From contig JASFAU010000010.1 in assembly GCA_039704465.1 (NCBI GenBank), forward strand, positions 682,001 to 746,000: a stretch of DNA of 64,000 nt, written 5' to 3'. The translations under genes were made by a program, and so were the position numbers. The stretch is from Plasmodiophora brassicae (taxonomy: Eukaryota; Endomyxa; Phytomyxea; Plasmodiophorida; Plasmodiophoridae). The notes beneath the pieces are model-generated. The model was not told the origin of the DNA. It saw only the letters and a list, made by a program, of their open reading frames with translations, and made no database searches. Below are positions 20,745 to 30,247 of the stretch, in pieces (position 1 is the stretch's first letter; each line of letters starts with the position of its first letter).

Positions 20745-22007
20745 ATGCTGTCCCGCCTACCGCTGTTGGCTGTCGCGTTCGCGATTGCGGTGAATGCTCA
20801 GTCGGGCAATGTGGCACTGACGAACGGTCAAGGCACAATCACGGCGAGCGGCCTGCAATTCTCGCCGTGTTCCGATCAGACGTTCACGTTCCCGCCGTCC
20901 GTCCCGGCCGGTCTCAACGACCAGAACGCCAACGTCGTCATCACGATCACGTACACGTACACGGCGGCATCGTCGTCGCAGATTATTGCGTCCAAGGGCA
21001 TCCTCATGACGGTCACCCTCATGAAAGGCACAACGGCGTGCATGCAGCCGCTGTCGATCACGTTCATGCCGACGACAAGCAGTAACCCGAACACGGTGTC
21101 GTTCACGGTGCCCACGGTCGCTCGATTCGACTCGATAAGCTTCGGCGCCCAGCAACCAGTCCCCGACACGTGCCTGCCGTCGCAACTGACCGCCCCAGGC
21201 ATCACCGGGTTCGCTCCCGTCAACGTCCAGCTTACCATCACGGTCGGGCAGCCCAACAACAACGGCGTCACCCAGGTGGCAACCAACCAGGGACAGGTCG
21301 ATCAAACGCTCCACTCGCATTCCCGTCTGGCGTCGCTAACAAACCATCCAGGTGGTCGCATACGAGGGCGGACAGCTCCAGGGATCGTTCACGTGCCCGC
21401 CATGGGTTCGTCATCGCACATGCGCAGCACCGCCTTCGCTGATTATGCTTGCCAGGGCAACAAGACGTACTCGTTCGACAAGACCGAGATCGTGTGGTTG
21501 CCGTGCGCGTACAGCGGCCTGACGTTCTACGACACGGCCAAGAAATACGCGATGAAGTCGGTGGTGGGCGTGACAATCACGCTGCACAGCGACGAGGACG
21601 TGACGTTGTCGCTGCGCCTACACAGCGTGGGCGTGTCGCGAGACGTATTCCAGACGATGTTCCATGTGACGGCGGGGACCGCCTACCAAACGGTGACCAT
21701 CCCGGTGCCGGGCGCCGGGACGAGCGTCATCTTCGACCAGGTCCTGATCGCCGAGTCCCAGGGCATGCCGTGCGCGCAGGCCCAGAGCATCTACATCCAG
21801 AAAGTGGCCATCGCCGGCCTCCCCAGCCTGCCCAACGATTATACGCCGAGCAATAATGGCGTCGTCAACACCGGAAGCGGCGCGAACGGCCAGGCTGGCG
21901 GCGGTGGCGGGGCACACTCGGGCGCTGGCGACATCCTGTCCCGGAACTTGCTCACGTCCACCATGGCCGTCAACCTACTCGCTCTGGCCGCTCTTCACAT
22001 CGTCTAA
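20745..22007 (+). CDS. Secreted, probably GPI-anchored protein with two related beta domains
   Basis: Three exons, 20745-21296, 21352-21405 and 21456-22007, give 385 aa with introns of 55 and 50 nt. A signal peptide (MLSRLPLLAVAFAIAVNAQ) opens the protein. Two Thr/Val-rich beta domains follow. Both have a Cys near the start (FSPCSDQTFTFPP; then GSFTCPPWGNKTYSF) and a 'VVITITY/VGVTITLHS' strand, suggesting duplication. A Gly/Asn-rich linker leads to a hydrophobic C-terminus (TMAVNLLALAALHIV) with no cytoplasmic tail, as in GPI-anchor signals. I do not recognise the domain. A surface or cyst-wall role is only inferred. Confidence 0.72.
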   Translation: MLSRLPLLAVAFAIAVNAQSGNVALTNGQGTITASGLQFSPCSDQTFTFPPSVPAGLNDQNANVVITITYTYTAASSSQIIASKGILMTVTLMKGTTACMQPLSITFMPTTSSNPNTVSFTVPTVARFDSISFGAQQPVPDTCLPSQLTAPGITGFAPVNVQLTITVGQPNNNGVTQVATNQGQVDQTLHSHSRLASLTNHPGGRIRGRTAPGIVHVPAMGSSSHMRSTAFADYACQGNKTYSFDKTEIVWLPCAYSGLTFYDTAKKYAMKSVVGVTITLHSDEDVTLSLRLHSVGVSRDVFQTMFHVTAGTAYQTVTIPVPGAGTSVIFDQVLIAESQGMPCAQAQSIYIQKVAIAGLPSLPNDYTPSNNGVVNTGSGANGQAGGGGGAHSGAGDILSRNLLTSTMAVNLLALAALHIV

Positions 22008-22543
22008 ACCAAACTTCCATACGCCTTGTGCAGCCACGTATCGCGAACATTGTAGCCGTTCTTCATCCTGAGACGCATGTCCTGTATGCCTTGTGACGCG
22101 TGAATGCAAACGTTAAGCAGGAGCGAGAAAACAAGGCCGGGATGTGAAGCGGCTTAGGTCGTAGTGCAATCCGGCTCCCATCGTGTGATGGGTGAAACGC
22201 GCAGGCTTGCTCTGTTCTTAGGACATCTGAGTGACCAAAGGGCATGAGTATAACGACGGCAGTCGGGTAGCCATCGGCAAGGTTGAGTGAATACATCTGA
22301 GGGAAGTTGATTCAACCGGAAACCGCCATGCCGCCGTGGCCAACCGCGTGCAAGGGAGGCAGGTGCAGGCCGGTGGTGTCTACCGCCGAAGAACCGTGAT
22401 CCGACTTGTCAGTGTCCCGATTGTATCACGACATCAGCCCTGAATTGAGACACTAGGTAGGCGTGCGCGATGGCGGGGCAATGACAGAATGAATTTATGG
22501 TACCGTGGAACCCCCACCGCAGCAATGCCAGGATGTGAGTTGG

Positions 22544-23041
22544 TCACCAGAACCACCAGTACAGACAGCCCCAAGGCAAGCAGACTGCGGGCTTGCGGTC
22601 GCTGCTGCTCTGACGGAGCTCTTGGACGATGTGCTGGGACGTACCGGACCCCGTATCGTGATCGTACCAAGACGCATCCGCCGAACTGCTCTGACGGAGC
22701 TCTTGGACGATGCGCTGGAACGTACCGGGCCCCGTATCGTGATCGTAAAACCACGCATTCGCCGTATTCCCGGACAAGTCGGTCTTGATGCAGCGACCTT
22801 CGAAGTAGTCAATGTGGCGCAGCACGGCGCCCCCGGCCTTCGCATGGTCGAATGCGGGTGCAGGAGCGCCCGATCCATAGAAGTACAGGGCGGGTTTCCT
22901 ATTCTGCCAGAGTGCGTGTAGCAGTTCGACCTTGTCAATACCTCTGATGTCCACCCGCTGGTTCATAGTCTCCAACGTCCCCGACCCGGATGCTGTCGCC
23001 AATGCCCACGCGACGGCAACAACGACGATCTTGGTGATCAT
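22544..23041 (-). CDS. Small secreted protein, copy 1, with internal 27-aa duplication
   Basis: A 165-aa protein with a signal peptide (MITKIVVVAVAWALATASGSG) and a single domain marked by IDKVELLHALWQNRKPA, FDHAKAGGAVLRHIDYFEG and RCIKTDLSGNTANAWFYD. The last about 27 residues of the domain are repeated once in tandem (DHDTGPGTFQRIVQELRQ and DHDTGSGTSQHIVQELRQ). This reflects an 81-bp direct duplication at 22605-22766. The C-terminus continues with a Trp/Cys-rich tail not present in copy 2. The cysteine in FEGRC is conserved in both copies. I recall similar uncharacterised proteins in amoebae but know no function. Confidence 0.7.
   Translation of the reverse strand: MITKIVVVAVAWALATASGSGTLETMNQRVDIRGIDKVELLHALWQNRKPALYFYGSGAPAPAFDHAKAGGAVLRHIDYFEGRCIKTDLSGNTANAWFYDHDTGPGTFQRIVQELRQSSSADASWYDHDTGSGTSQHIVQELRQSSSDRKPAVCLPWGCLYWWFW
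22605..22766. repeat. 81-bp tandem duplication inside the small secreted gene
   Basis: Two head-to-tail copies begin at 22605 and 22686, both opening CTGCTCTGACGGAGCTC. They differ at a handful of positions. The unit is 27 codons, so the frame is preserved. Confidence 0.85.
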
Positions 23042-23557
23042 GCTGTTCGGGGTGCTCCAGGCGTTTAGAACAATGACAACCGGACAGGACGGGCGGGGCT
23101 CTCGCAGTTCCGTGGCAGAACGGGGGTGTCCGTGGTGTCCAGTTAGAGCCCAATCAGACACACTGACGCACTTCTTGTTCGCCAAGAGCAGGCCAGTGGC
23201 CACGACCTAATCAGGCCGTCCGCGGCAACGCCGTCGTCACGTGGCGTGCACGTCGCGTGACGAGTCGCAACGGCCCGCGGAGCGCGCCGTTGCCAAAAGT
23301 AGTCGAACGTTTGGGGAAGTGCGCCCGTCGGGCAGTTCAGGCAGTGTGCACGCATACAATGATCAAGAGCGCCTCTCGCTCCTGGACGTAGAAACCCAGA
23401 AGCGTCCATCCTATGCACGCAGAGAAGTGACGAACAGGCGGCCAACCTCTCCTCTTCACTCCGTTTTCTCCTGGACGCCGGCTTTCCTTCAGCGCTTCCC
23501 GGCCGCCTTCCGTGAACTGATTACGCGTCACACTTTATATCACTCTGAGCCACTGGC

Positions 23558-24735
23558 CTAGACAGCGGCAGTGACGTCGGCACCTGCCGGGGGTTCCTGA
23601 CGCGATGACCGCCTTCGAGGCAGACGTAGCTGGCCCACCATATCGTGAAGGTACCCGGGCAACCTCACACCTTCGACGACGGTTCGCGTGCCGGTCCCAT
23701 GCTGGGTCGTGTCCGCCTGTGGGGAATCGATGGCCCATGGGCGTTCCATGAACAGGTTCGGACTGCATACGATCGGGATCCGCTCTTTCGCCGCCGTCTC
23801 TTCCTCGAACTTCTCATAAGGGTCGCGTCGCGGTTGCAAGGACACCACCTGTCGATCCCGTCGTACTGTTGGGTCAACATTGTCATCTTTGTCCATCACG
23901 TCCGCGAACATCGCCACGTCAGTGATCCTTCTCAGCGTCTGCTTCGTGACCTTCGGATCGTCACCGTCGTTCATCAAAGCGTTCCGCTCCGATCTGTACC
24001 GGAAGCACATGCCGCTGATGGCGGCGAACAGGATGGTGATGACGAGGCCGGCACCCAGCAAGGTGGTCGTTAGACCCCAGCCGAAGATCGACGCGAACGG
24101 CGCTCGGCAGGTGGCTGGCCTACAATCGGCCTCGCAGGACTCGTCTGGTTCACAGACGTGGTCGTTGCAGGTTGGGCTCGGGCATGTCGGCGTCCCGGCG
24201 CAATCCACAGGGCAATCGTCGCACGACTCGGTGCAGATCCTGTCGGCACGATTCATCAGCCGAACGCCCACAGCGTACAACGACAGTACCCGTCGCCACA
24301 GATCGACCCGATCGTCGGGTCGGCAAGGAACGTGACATGGGCGTGCAGCCAGGAGGCGTCAACGCAGCCGGCTGTGCCCCACAGTGGGCCATGAAAGATG
24401 ACACTGACCGCCGTACTCGAGTACGATTCGCCAGACGGCAAGCGGAACGCGTCCCGAGGTCGGACGGACCATACGCCCACGTTGGATCGGGACGAGTCGA
24501 CGACGGCGTTCGTCATCGGGACGATCTGGATGGCGTCGTGGTTCTGATTCTGTAACGCCAGCGTTAGAACGTACCCGCGGGCCGCCTGCGCGTTCCCGTT
24601 CCGCAGGCGGGGGACGATGCCCCACGTGTAGCCGTCACGAACATCGACTTCCAGATCCACCTGTCCCGTCCAGGTGCCCGCACCACCGCCGACGACCGTC
24701 GCAACGACAACGGGGACCAGGAGCGCATAGTGCAT
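23558..24735 (-). CDS. Single-pass membrane protein with Cys-rich stalk
   Basis: The protein starts with a signal peptide (MHYALLVPVVVATVVGGGAG). An about 130-residue beta-rich ectodomain with TWTGQVDLEV and GYTWGIVPRL follows. A Cys-rich module has the pattern CGDG-C...E-C-CP-DC (CGDGYC, then SCDDCPVDCAG, then CNDHVCEPDESCEADC). One TM helix (LLGAGLVITILFAAISGMCF) and a 110-residue charged cytoplasmic tail complete it. The two ORFs meet near 24270 inside the first Cys module, but no canonical intron of normal length joins them in phase. The junction may use an unusual splice site, or contain a frameshift. It looks like a cell-surface receptor, ligand unknown. Confidence 0.6.
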
Positions 24736-24921
24736 CGGAACGGTCAGCAGTGGCGTTGCCGCTGTGCCTGGGTCCCCTGCCTGTGGCTGCGCCGCCGCGC
24801 CACCGGGAAATATCTGCCGAATGCAACAATGGCGCATGCAGCCAGTTGCACACGCGTCGTCGTACAATAACTCATGGATGTACGTGTATCATGGGGCGGT
24901 CTGCACTTTCGGTTGGATCCA

Positions 24922-27900
24922 TCAGCCGATGAAAATTCTCTTCTGGGGCGACGCTGTCACCTCGTCGGCGTCGCATCTCTCTTCGACGAGGGCCGCGTGG
25001 TCGTCGCATCTCTCTTCGACGAGGGCCGCGTGGTCGTCGCATCTCTCTTCGACGACGGCCGCGTGGTCGTCATCGACAAGGGCGTCGTCGTCGCGCTTGG
25101 GCGGCGCGGGGAACACGACGTGGGGTTCGTCTGCCGGTTTCACGATGGGCGTCACATCGACTTCGGGGCGATGGTTCGGGTCGCAGTTGGATTCGCGATT
25201 GGCACCGCAGACGGCGATGATGGCGTTCTCCAGGAAGACTTTGACGGTCCTGGCCAGGACCATGGCCTGCTCGGGCGCCAGCTTGTCGTCGCTGGCCATG
25301 TTGGGCGACAGGACGATGGCCAGACTCGACGGGGTCATCATGTTCACCTCGGCCTTGGCGACCACCTTCGCGCAGATGTCCAGCAGGAACCGGGTCGTGC
25401 TTCGCCACGGGTCGGGCATCGTCCCGATCAGTGCCAGCGCTTCCGACGGCGTCACCGACGCCGCTGCGATGTCCGACACCGACAGGATATCGAACAGACG
25501 CGATGGAAGTTCTCGCAGCCATTGCTTGGCGACATCAGCAATCGCGTGAACGTCATTGCAACGTGGCAGGACACCCTACAGGCACAGTCAGCAACCTGAA
25601 CCAGGACAGCCTATTGGCGTGATCGTACCTTTTCCAGGAAGGACCGGACGACACCATGTTCGGTGGCGCCCGGTGCGATTCGGAAGATGCCAACCGTGTT
25701 GTAGGCGTCGTAGAGTTCAAGGCCCTTGGCAATGATCTGGAGAACGATAGGGACGGGCGACGAGTATCCGGCCGGAATCGAGCTGTCGATCCGGTACAGG
25801 TCGACGCCGAACACGGATTGGCGGTCGCAGATGGGCGCCTCCTCGGTCGGTTCAGGCATGGCAATGAACGATCTCGCCAGGTCAAAGTCCTTCAGCGCGA
25901 TCACTGAACGAAGGCACAGGTGCGGCGGCGTCGGCACATGCTGCTTCCGTTCCATAAGACGGTTCTGGTTCGCCACTGTGAACGTCTGCAGGTCGTGAAG
26001 GATCTGTCGACACACATGAGCACCGCGGACGGCACGAAGGCAACGGGTCGTCAACCGACCTCATGCAGGACGTCGACGTTCTTGCCCTGGAGCTTCTCTC
26101 GTAGGTTGCTGGAATCCACACGCATAATGAGGGCGCAGATGGTCGTCGACTGTCGCACAGCGTCACGAAGCGCAGCGAGGCACTCCAGCGATGCATTGTT
26201 CCTGTCCAGGAACAGGTTGTTGAGCGTGCACCCGGCCGGGCTGTTGATCAGTTTGCCCAGGGCGGTGAACGCCTTGATGCCCATTGAACTGGACGCCACA
26301 TCCAGCGTCACCAGGCCGGATTCGCCTTCCTGCGCCTGTGCCAGCTCGTTGCAGAACGCGGTCACGCCCCGATCGCCAAGGCAACCTCGCAGCGAGATGC
26401 ACGTCAGGAGAGGGCTGTGCCGCACGAAACGCGCCACCGCCTGCCCGTCCTTCTCACGGCTGCTGATGGAGAACGACGGTTCCGCTCCATCAAACGACAC
26501 GAACCTCAGCTTCGGAAGGCGTTCCAGGACTACAGATCGCGAATTAGAGGTGCATGGATGGAGGCCCGAAACAGAGCGAAGGTGTCACCTTCACATGTCT
26601 TGCGCATCGAGGACCCCGATAGGCCATTATGACCCAGGTAGAGGCCTTCGATGTTCATCAGGCCGCCGGCCTGCGTCGTATCGCCGATAACCTTCTGGAG
26701 AGACGTCGCGAACCCGTCCTTCAGCCCGTTGGCGGAGAAATCAATGAGCAGCGGGAATCGGTTCGGGTTCGTGTGCAGCGCCGACAGCAACTTGAACACC
26801 TTGTCGGAGGAAAGCGCCGACTTCTGCAGCACCAGGTAGCGCATCGTCGACCTGGGCAACGTCTCACACATCGATCAGATGGTGAGGCAGACAGTGCCTT
26901 ACGTTCGCTTTAGGATGCTGGCGATGGCTTCGATACCCTTCGCGTTGACGTTGGTGCCCACAAGGACAATGCTCTCCAGGGCGTCGACCAGAGAGCGGTC
27001 CTCGTGCGCCAACGCCTCCAGTAGGACGTGGGCGTGGTCCACGCCCAGCGAGAAGGACACCTGGCGCAGGGACAGCGATTTCCGGAGCCCTTTCGCCATA
27101 TCGTCCGCTGTGGTTCGCGACAACGTAATCCCGCTGATGTCCAAGCGGCGCAGCGGTACCGATGTCAGCATTGCGGCCAGCGCCACTGCCGACCTCGTGC
27201 CACAGCCGGTCTGACCTGCACCTTCGCGTTTAGAACGACGATGCCCGGCGGCGGACAGAGAGACGCACCGATCTTCAACGTTTCGAGGCGCTTGTGCGAC
27301 TGCGAAATGACGTCCAGCATGGTCGACATGTCCTTGTCGCCGATCGGGTTATCGGTCAGGATCAGGGTTCGGAGGATCGACGACGTGCAGCCGGCGAATG
27401 TGTACAGAATATGGCCGAAACTGCTGGCATCAATGCCGCATTCGTTCAGTTCGAGGGATTCGATCAGCGCCGGGTGGGCGATCTTGGATATCGCGGCGAC
27501 TTGCGTGTCGGAGAGCGCCACCCTGGACGCGTACACGGCCCGGAACAGCGACCCAGCGCTGTGGCTTAAGGCGTACAGGACGGCGAGCAACCTGTGCTCG
27601 TATTCCTTCGCGTCCAGCGTCCATGCTGCGGTCGCCCCGCCCAAACATTCGACCAGGTCCAGAGTCTCCAGGCCATCCACCAGCCGAGGGAACCCATTCC
27701 TCATCAACGTCAGGAAGCTCTCTAAACGCCTCCATCAGGTGGCCGCACAGCAAGACCGAAACCCGAACAGGAAACGTACCGTTCGCTGGTGTTTGCAGCA
27801 ACTCACAGGCCACGATATGGATGGCCTCTACTCGCTCCCGCTCCGTGAATCGGGTCGTCTCCAGCTGCCAGAAGTCGGGCGCGATGCACTTGACCTTGCA

Positions 27901-28707
27901 CTGTGGCCGGTAGATGGAAGCGGCACAGTGGACCGCGCTGACGAACTTCTCCATGACGTTCGGCGCGCCAGCCACCATCACGAACTGGCGCGGCATGTTG
28001 ACGGTCTCCGGTTGAAACAGGGACGTGGTCTCCTCCAGGAACCGGAAGCACAGAACGGCACGGTACCCGTACTGTGCATCCGATTCCACCTCGATCGACA
28101 TCAGGTTCACCAACGACAGGGCATCCTTGGCCGACGCAAGCATAATCTGGGCAGAGCGTCAGCGCGCGCTCGTTGCCGAATACGCGACACGCCCGTGGAC
28201 GTACTCGCATGTCATTGACGAGCACCAGGCTGTTGTTCTGCATGTCCTTGGACGACACGTTGCACAGGTTGGCGTGCGTGATCGTCCCGAGCCGAATGGC
28301 AACACGCGCCGAGAACCGCAGCGAATGCATCGCCGATTCGACGCGCGTGGGTCGCCCTCGCCTCTTCGTGTACGACATGAGCACTTTGGCAGCCAGAGCG
28401 GCATCCTACGTGCATCGGCCGCGCGCCAATCTGTCAGAACCGAACCTGGGCCCTACTCGTTCCTCAGCCGTACCTCTCCGGTCAGGTCCGGGCGCCGCGT
28501 CGAGTTCGGCGCCACCATCATCGCACCGGCTGGCAGGACGGCGCGCTGTGCCACAGCGACAACAGCACGACGGTCTGGGCAGAAACGCGATTGGGACAGA
28601 CGCGACGCGTCAATCCTGAATGCCCACTGCTCGGCGCCATCTAATTCGGGCAACACGGGCGCGCAGCCCTCACGGAATCTATTTCCAGCGATCGGGCACA
28701 CCCGCAA
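24922..28707 (-). CDS. CARMIL-GAP: PH, leucine-rich repeats and RhoGAP domain, 1109 aa
   Basis: Nine exons (28707-28474, 28405-28205, 28146-27780, 27721-27269, 27215-26903, 26851-26589, 26529-26060, 26003-25629 and 25575-24922) join in phase. Residues about 80-190 look like the CARMIL-type PH domain (NNSLVLVNDMR, then LSLVNLMSIEVES). About 270-765 is a horseshoe of ribonuclease-inhibitor-type LRRs (LETLKIGQTGCGT, PLRRLDISG, IEGLYLGHNGLSG). About 830-1000 is a RhoGAP domain with the arginine finger in GIFRIAPG and the helix VNMMTPSSLAIVLSPNM. The tail holds three 11-residue repeats of DDHAALVEERC type. CARMIL with a GAP domain is known from Dictyostelium as a Rac1 GAP. I saw no capping-protein-interaction motif. 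The start could be the later Met-Met at about residue 63. Confidence 0.85.
24971..25069. repeat. Three 33-bp tandem repeats in the CARMIL-GAP tail
   Basis: Units start at 24971, 25004 and 25037, each opening TCGCATCTCTCTTCGACGA. They encode the repeated acidic 11-mer at the protein's C-terminus. The third copy differs slightly. Confidence 0.85.
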
Positions 28708-28768
28708 TTAGGTCGAACGAGACCCCCCTGCAATCGTGCTACAGTAACCACGAATGGTACCTGATTTG

Positions 28769-28790
28769 GGGAACGAACGAACGAACGACG
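28769..28790. repeat. CGAA microsatellite
   Basis: About four CGAA units lie in the 90-bp spacer between the CH-domain gene's stop and the CARMIL-GAP start. Confidence 0.6.
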
Positions 28791-28796
28791 GGGCCT

Positions 28797-30155
28797 TCAT
28801 TGGGTGACGGGAGACAGCGGTTCAGGCTGGCGCTGGACGCGGTGATGGCGCACCCGTCGGGACCGGTGCGATTCGTGGTTGGACGTGGCGATATCGTAGG
28901 CGACGAAGGCGGCCAGGGCGGCGACGATGACGCCGATGACGATCGTCAGTTCGGCGTAGTCGAGGGGCGGTGCGGGCGGCGCCGTTTGCGCCACGATGCT
29001 CTTGACGTGGTCGGCGACCGGCACAAGGACCTCGAACAGGTGGGCAGCGGCACGGTCGGCCATGCGTTTGGCGACCACGACGCCTTGCGTCCTGATCAGT
29101 GCCCCGCCTTTGTTCACGACCTGGCTGGCGAACGTGTCGATCTGCCGCTGCTCGATGTGGTACGCGAACAGCAAGCAGACGCCAAACACAAGGATGGCGA
29201 TGAGCGGCATCGAGCGGCTGTACGACCCATCACCTGGAACAGCACCAGGCGTCTCCAGCGACACCTTTGGATTGTCAGTCAAGCGGCGACGTTGATTCAA
29301 TGACAAGGTAGACACCTTTTGTGGGTCAGCGCCGGCGTCGGTGATGGCGCCAGGGTTGACGACGCCTTTCGGGTCTTCCAGGACGACGACGAGGCTTTGG
29401 ACAAAGGTGAAGTTCAACATTTCGTTGCCGTTGACGATGTCGTCGGCGGTGAGGATCGGCTTCAACCCGATGGACTTGGCGGCGAACAGGACAACGGAGG
29501 CGCGGGACAGGCGACGCTCGCGGGTACCGTCGTCCGGGTCGGCAACGGTCGTCGCCGGACAGCATCCGGACAGCAGCGACAGGTACGCCTTGCTGTCGGA
29601 TAGGTCGTCGCCCAGGTTCGTGATCGTCGCCTGCGACGCTAGGCGCTTGTTGACCCATTCCATGACCAGGCGCTTGTGGTCCTGGTTGGAGATGGCGGCA
29701 CCGCCGCCGTCTTCACCTTCGTCGCCGGCCGTCAGTCGGTGCATGGTTCGCGACCGCATCTGCACGTGCACGATCTGCCAGAGCAGGCCGAGAACGAGCG
29801 ATGGATGATGGCACGAGTCGACGAGGTCGTTCTCGTCGACGTTGATGACCACGGCAGTGCTTCGGACGGCGTCGAGGTACACGCGCTGGTTCTCGCCCAT
29901 CTCGAATCGGTTCGTCGGGTGGGCATTGACGCGAGCAGACGGGATCGACCCAGGGAACACGTGCTCCAGGAACCGGCAGTGCACGACGCCATCGGCGAGG
30001 CGTCGCAGCAGGTCCACCGGATCGTCGTCTTTCCACCCGTCAAGGCGATGCTCGTCGGGAAGCTCGGCGAGAAGGTGCCGGCCGATGCCCTTGATCTCGG
30101 CCGCCATGGTGGACGATAGGCGAACGTCGCCGTCGGTCTGCACGATCGCGTCCAT
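28797..30155 (-). CDS. Fimbrin/plastin-type tandem CH protein with C-terminal TM segments, 452 aa
   Basis: The start is taken at ATG 30155 because the upstream in-frame extension overlaps the neighbouring gene's last exon. Residues about 15-155 form a CH domain of fimbrin type (LRRLADGVVHCRFLEHVFPG, IPSARVNAHPTNRFEMGENQ, LVLGLLWQIVHVQM). Residues about 170-285 form a second (HKRLVMEWVNKRL, TNLGDDLSDSKAYLSLL). After a polar linker come two hydrophobic segments (MPLIAILVFGVCLLFAYHI and LTIVIGVIVAALAAFVAYDI). They are separated by about 70 residues, and a basic His/Arg tail ends the protein. One CH pair makes a single actin-binding unit. Canonical fimbrin has two pairs, EF hands and no membrane anchor. 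An actin-membrane linker role is inferred. It is intronless. Confidence 0.8.
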   Translation of the reverse strand: MDAIVQTDGDVRLSSTMAAEIKGIGRHLLAELPDEHRLDGWKDDDPVDLLRRLADGVVHCRFLEHVFPGSIPSARVNAHPTNRFEMGENQRVYLDAVRSTAVVINVDENDLVDSCHHPSLVLGLLWQIVHVQMRSRTMHRLTAGDEGEDGGGAAISNQDHKRLVMEWVNKRLASQATITNLGDDLSDSKAYLSLLSGCCPATTVADPDDGTRERRLSRASVVLFAAKSIGLKPILTADDIVNGNEMLNFTFVQSLVVVLEDPKGVVNPGAITDAGADPQKVSTLSLNQRRRLTDNPKVSLETPGAVPGDGSYSRSMPLIAILVFGVCLLFAYHIEQRQIDTFASQVVNKGGALIRTQGVVVAKRMADRAAAHLFEVLVPVADHVKSIVAQTAPPAPPLDYAELTIVIGVIVAALAAFVAYDIATSNHESHRSRRVRHHRVQRQPEPLSPVTQ

Positions 30156-30247
30156 GGCTATTGGTCGAGTGTCGCTGGGACGCGCGTGCAATTGGTGTGT
30201 CACGCCATGGGCACCTGGGACAAGGCCCAACTGCCTGAAGTGTATGA

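Larger units (their letters stand above)
22305..23105. repeat. Inverted duplication, arm A
   Basis: This segment matches 33567-34281 in opposite orientation. The similarity extends beyond the secreted-protein gene on both sides. Upstream, the shared block runs from the CCCGCC/GTTGTCATTGTTCTAA region to the ATG. Downstream, it includes the blocks GGTGTCTACCGCC and GAAATTGATTCAA-like sequence. Differences are scattered substitutions and small indels, so the copies are diverged but clearly related. Confidence 0.8.

Noticed and set aside
19474..20793. Plus-strand ORF of 439 codons opposite the linker histone, with hydrophobic runs
   Set aside because: The Leu/Phe/Ser runs are the reverse complement of the Glu/Asp-rich tail codons. 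The minus strand has a clear H15 domain.
22495..22921. ORFs on both strands across the small secreted gene
   Set aside because: The strand with a signal peptide and a paralogue at 33639 is the real one; the others are shadows.
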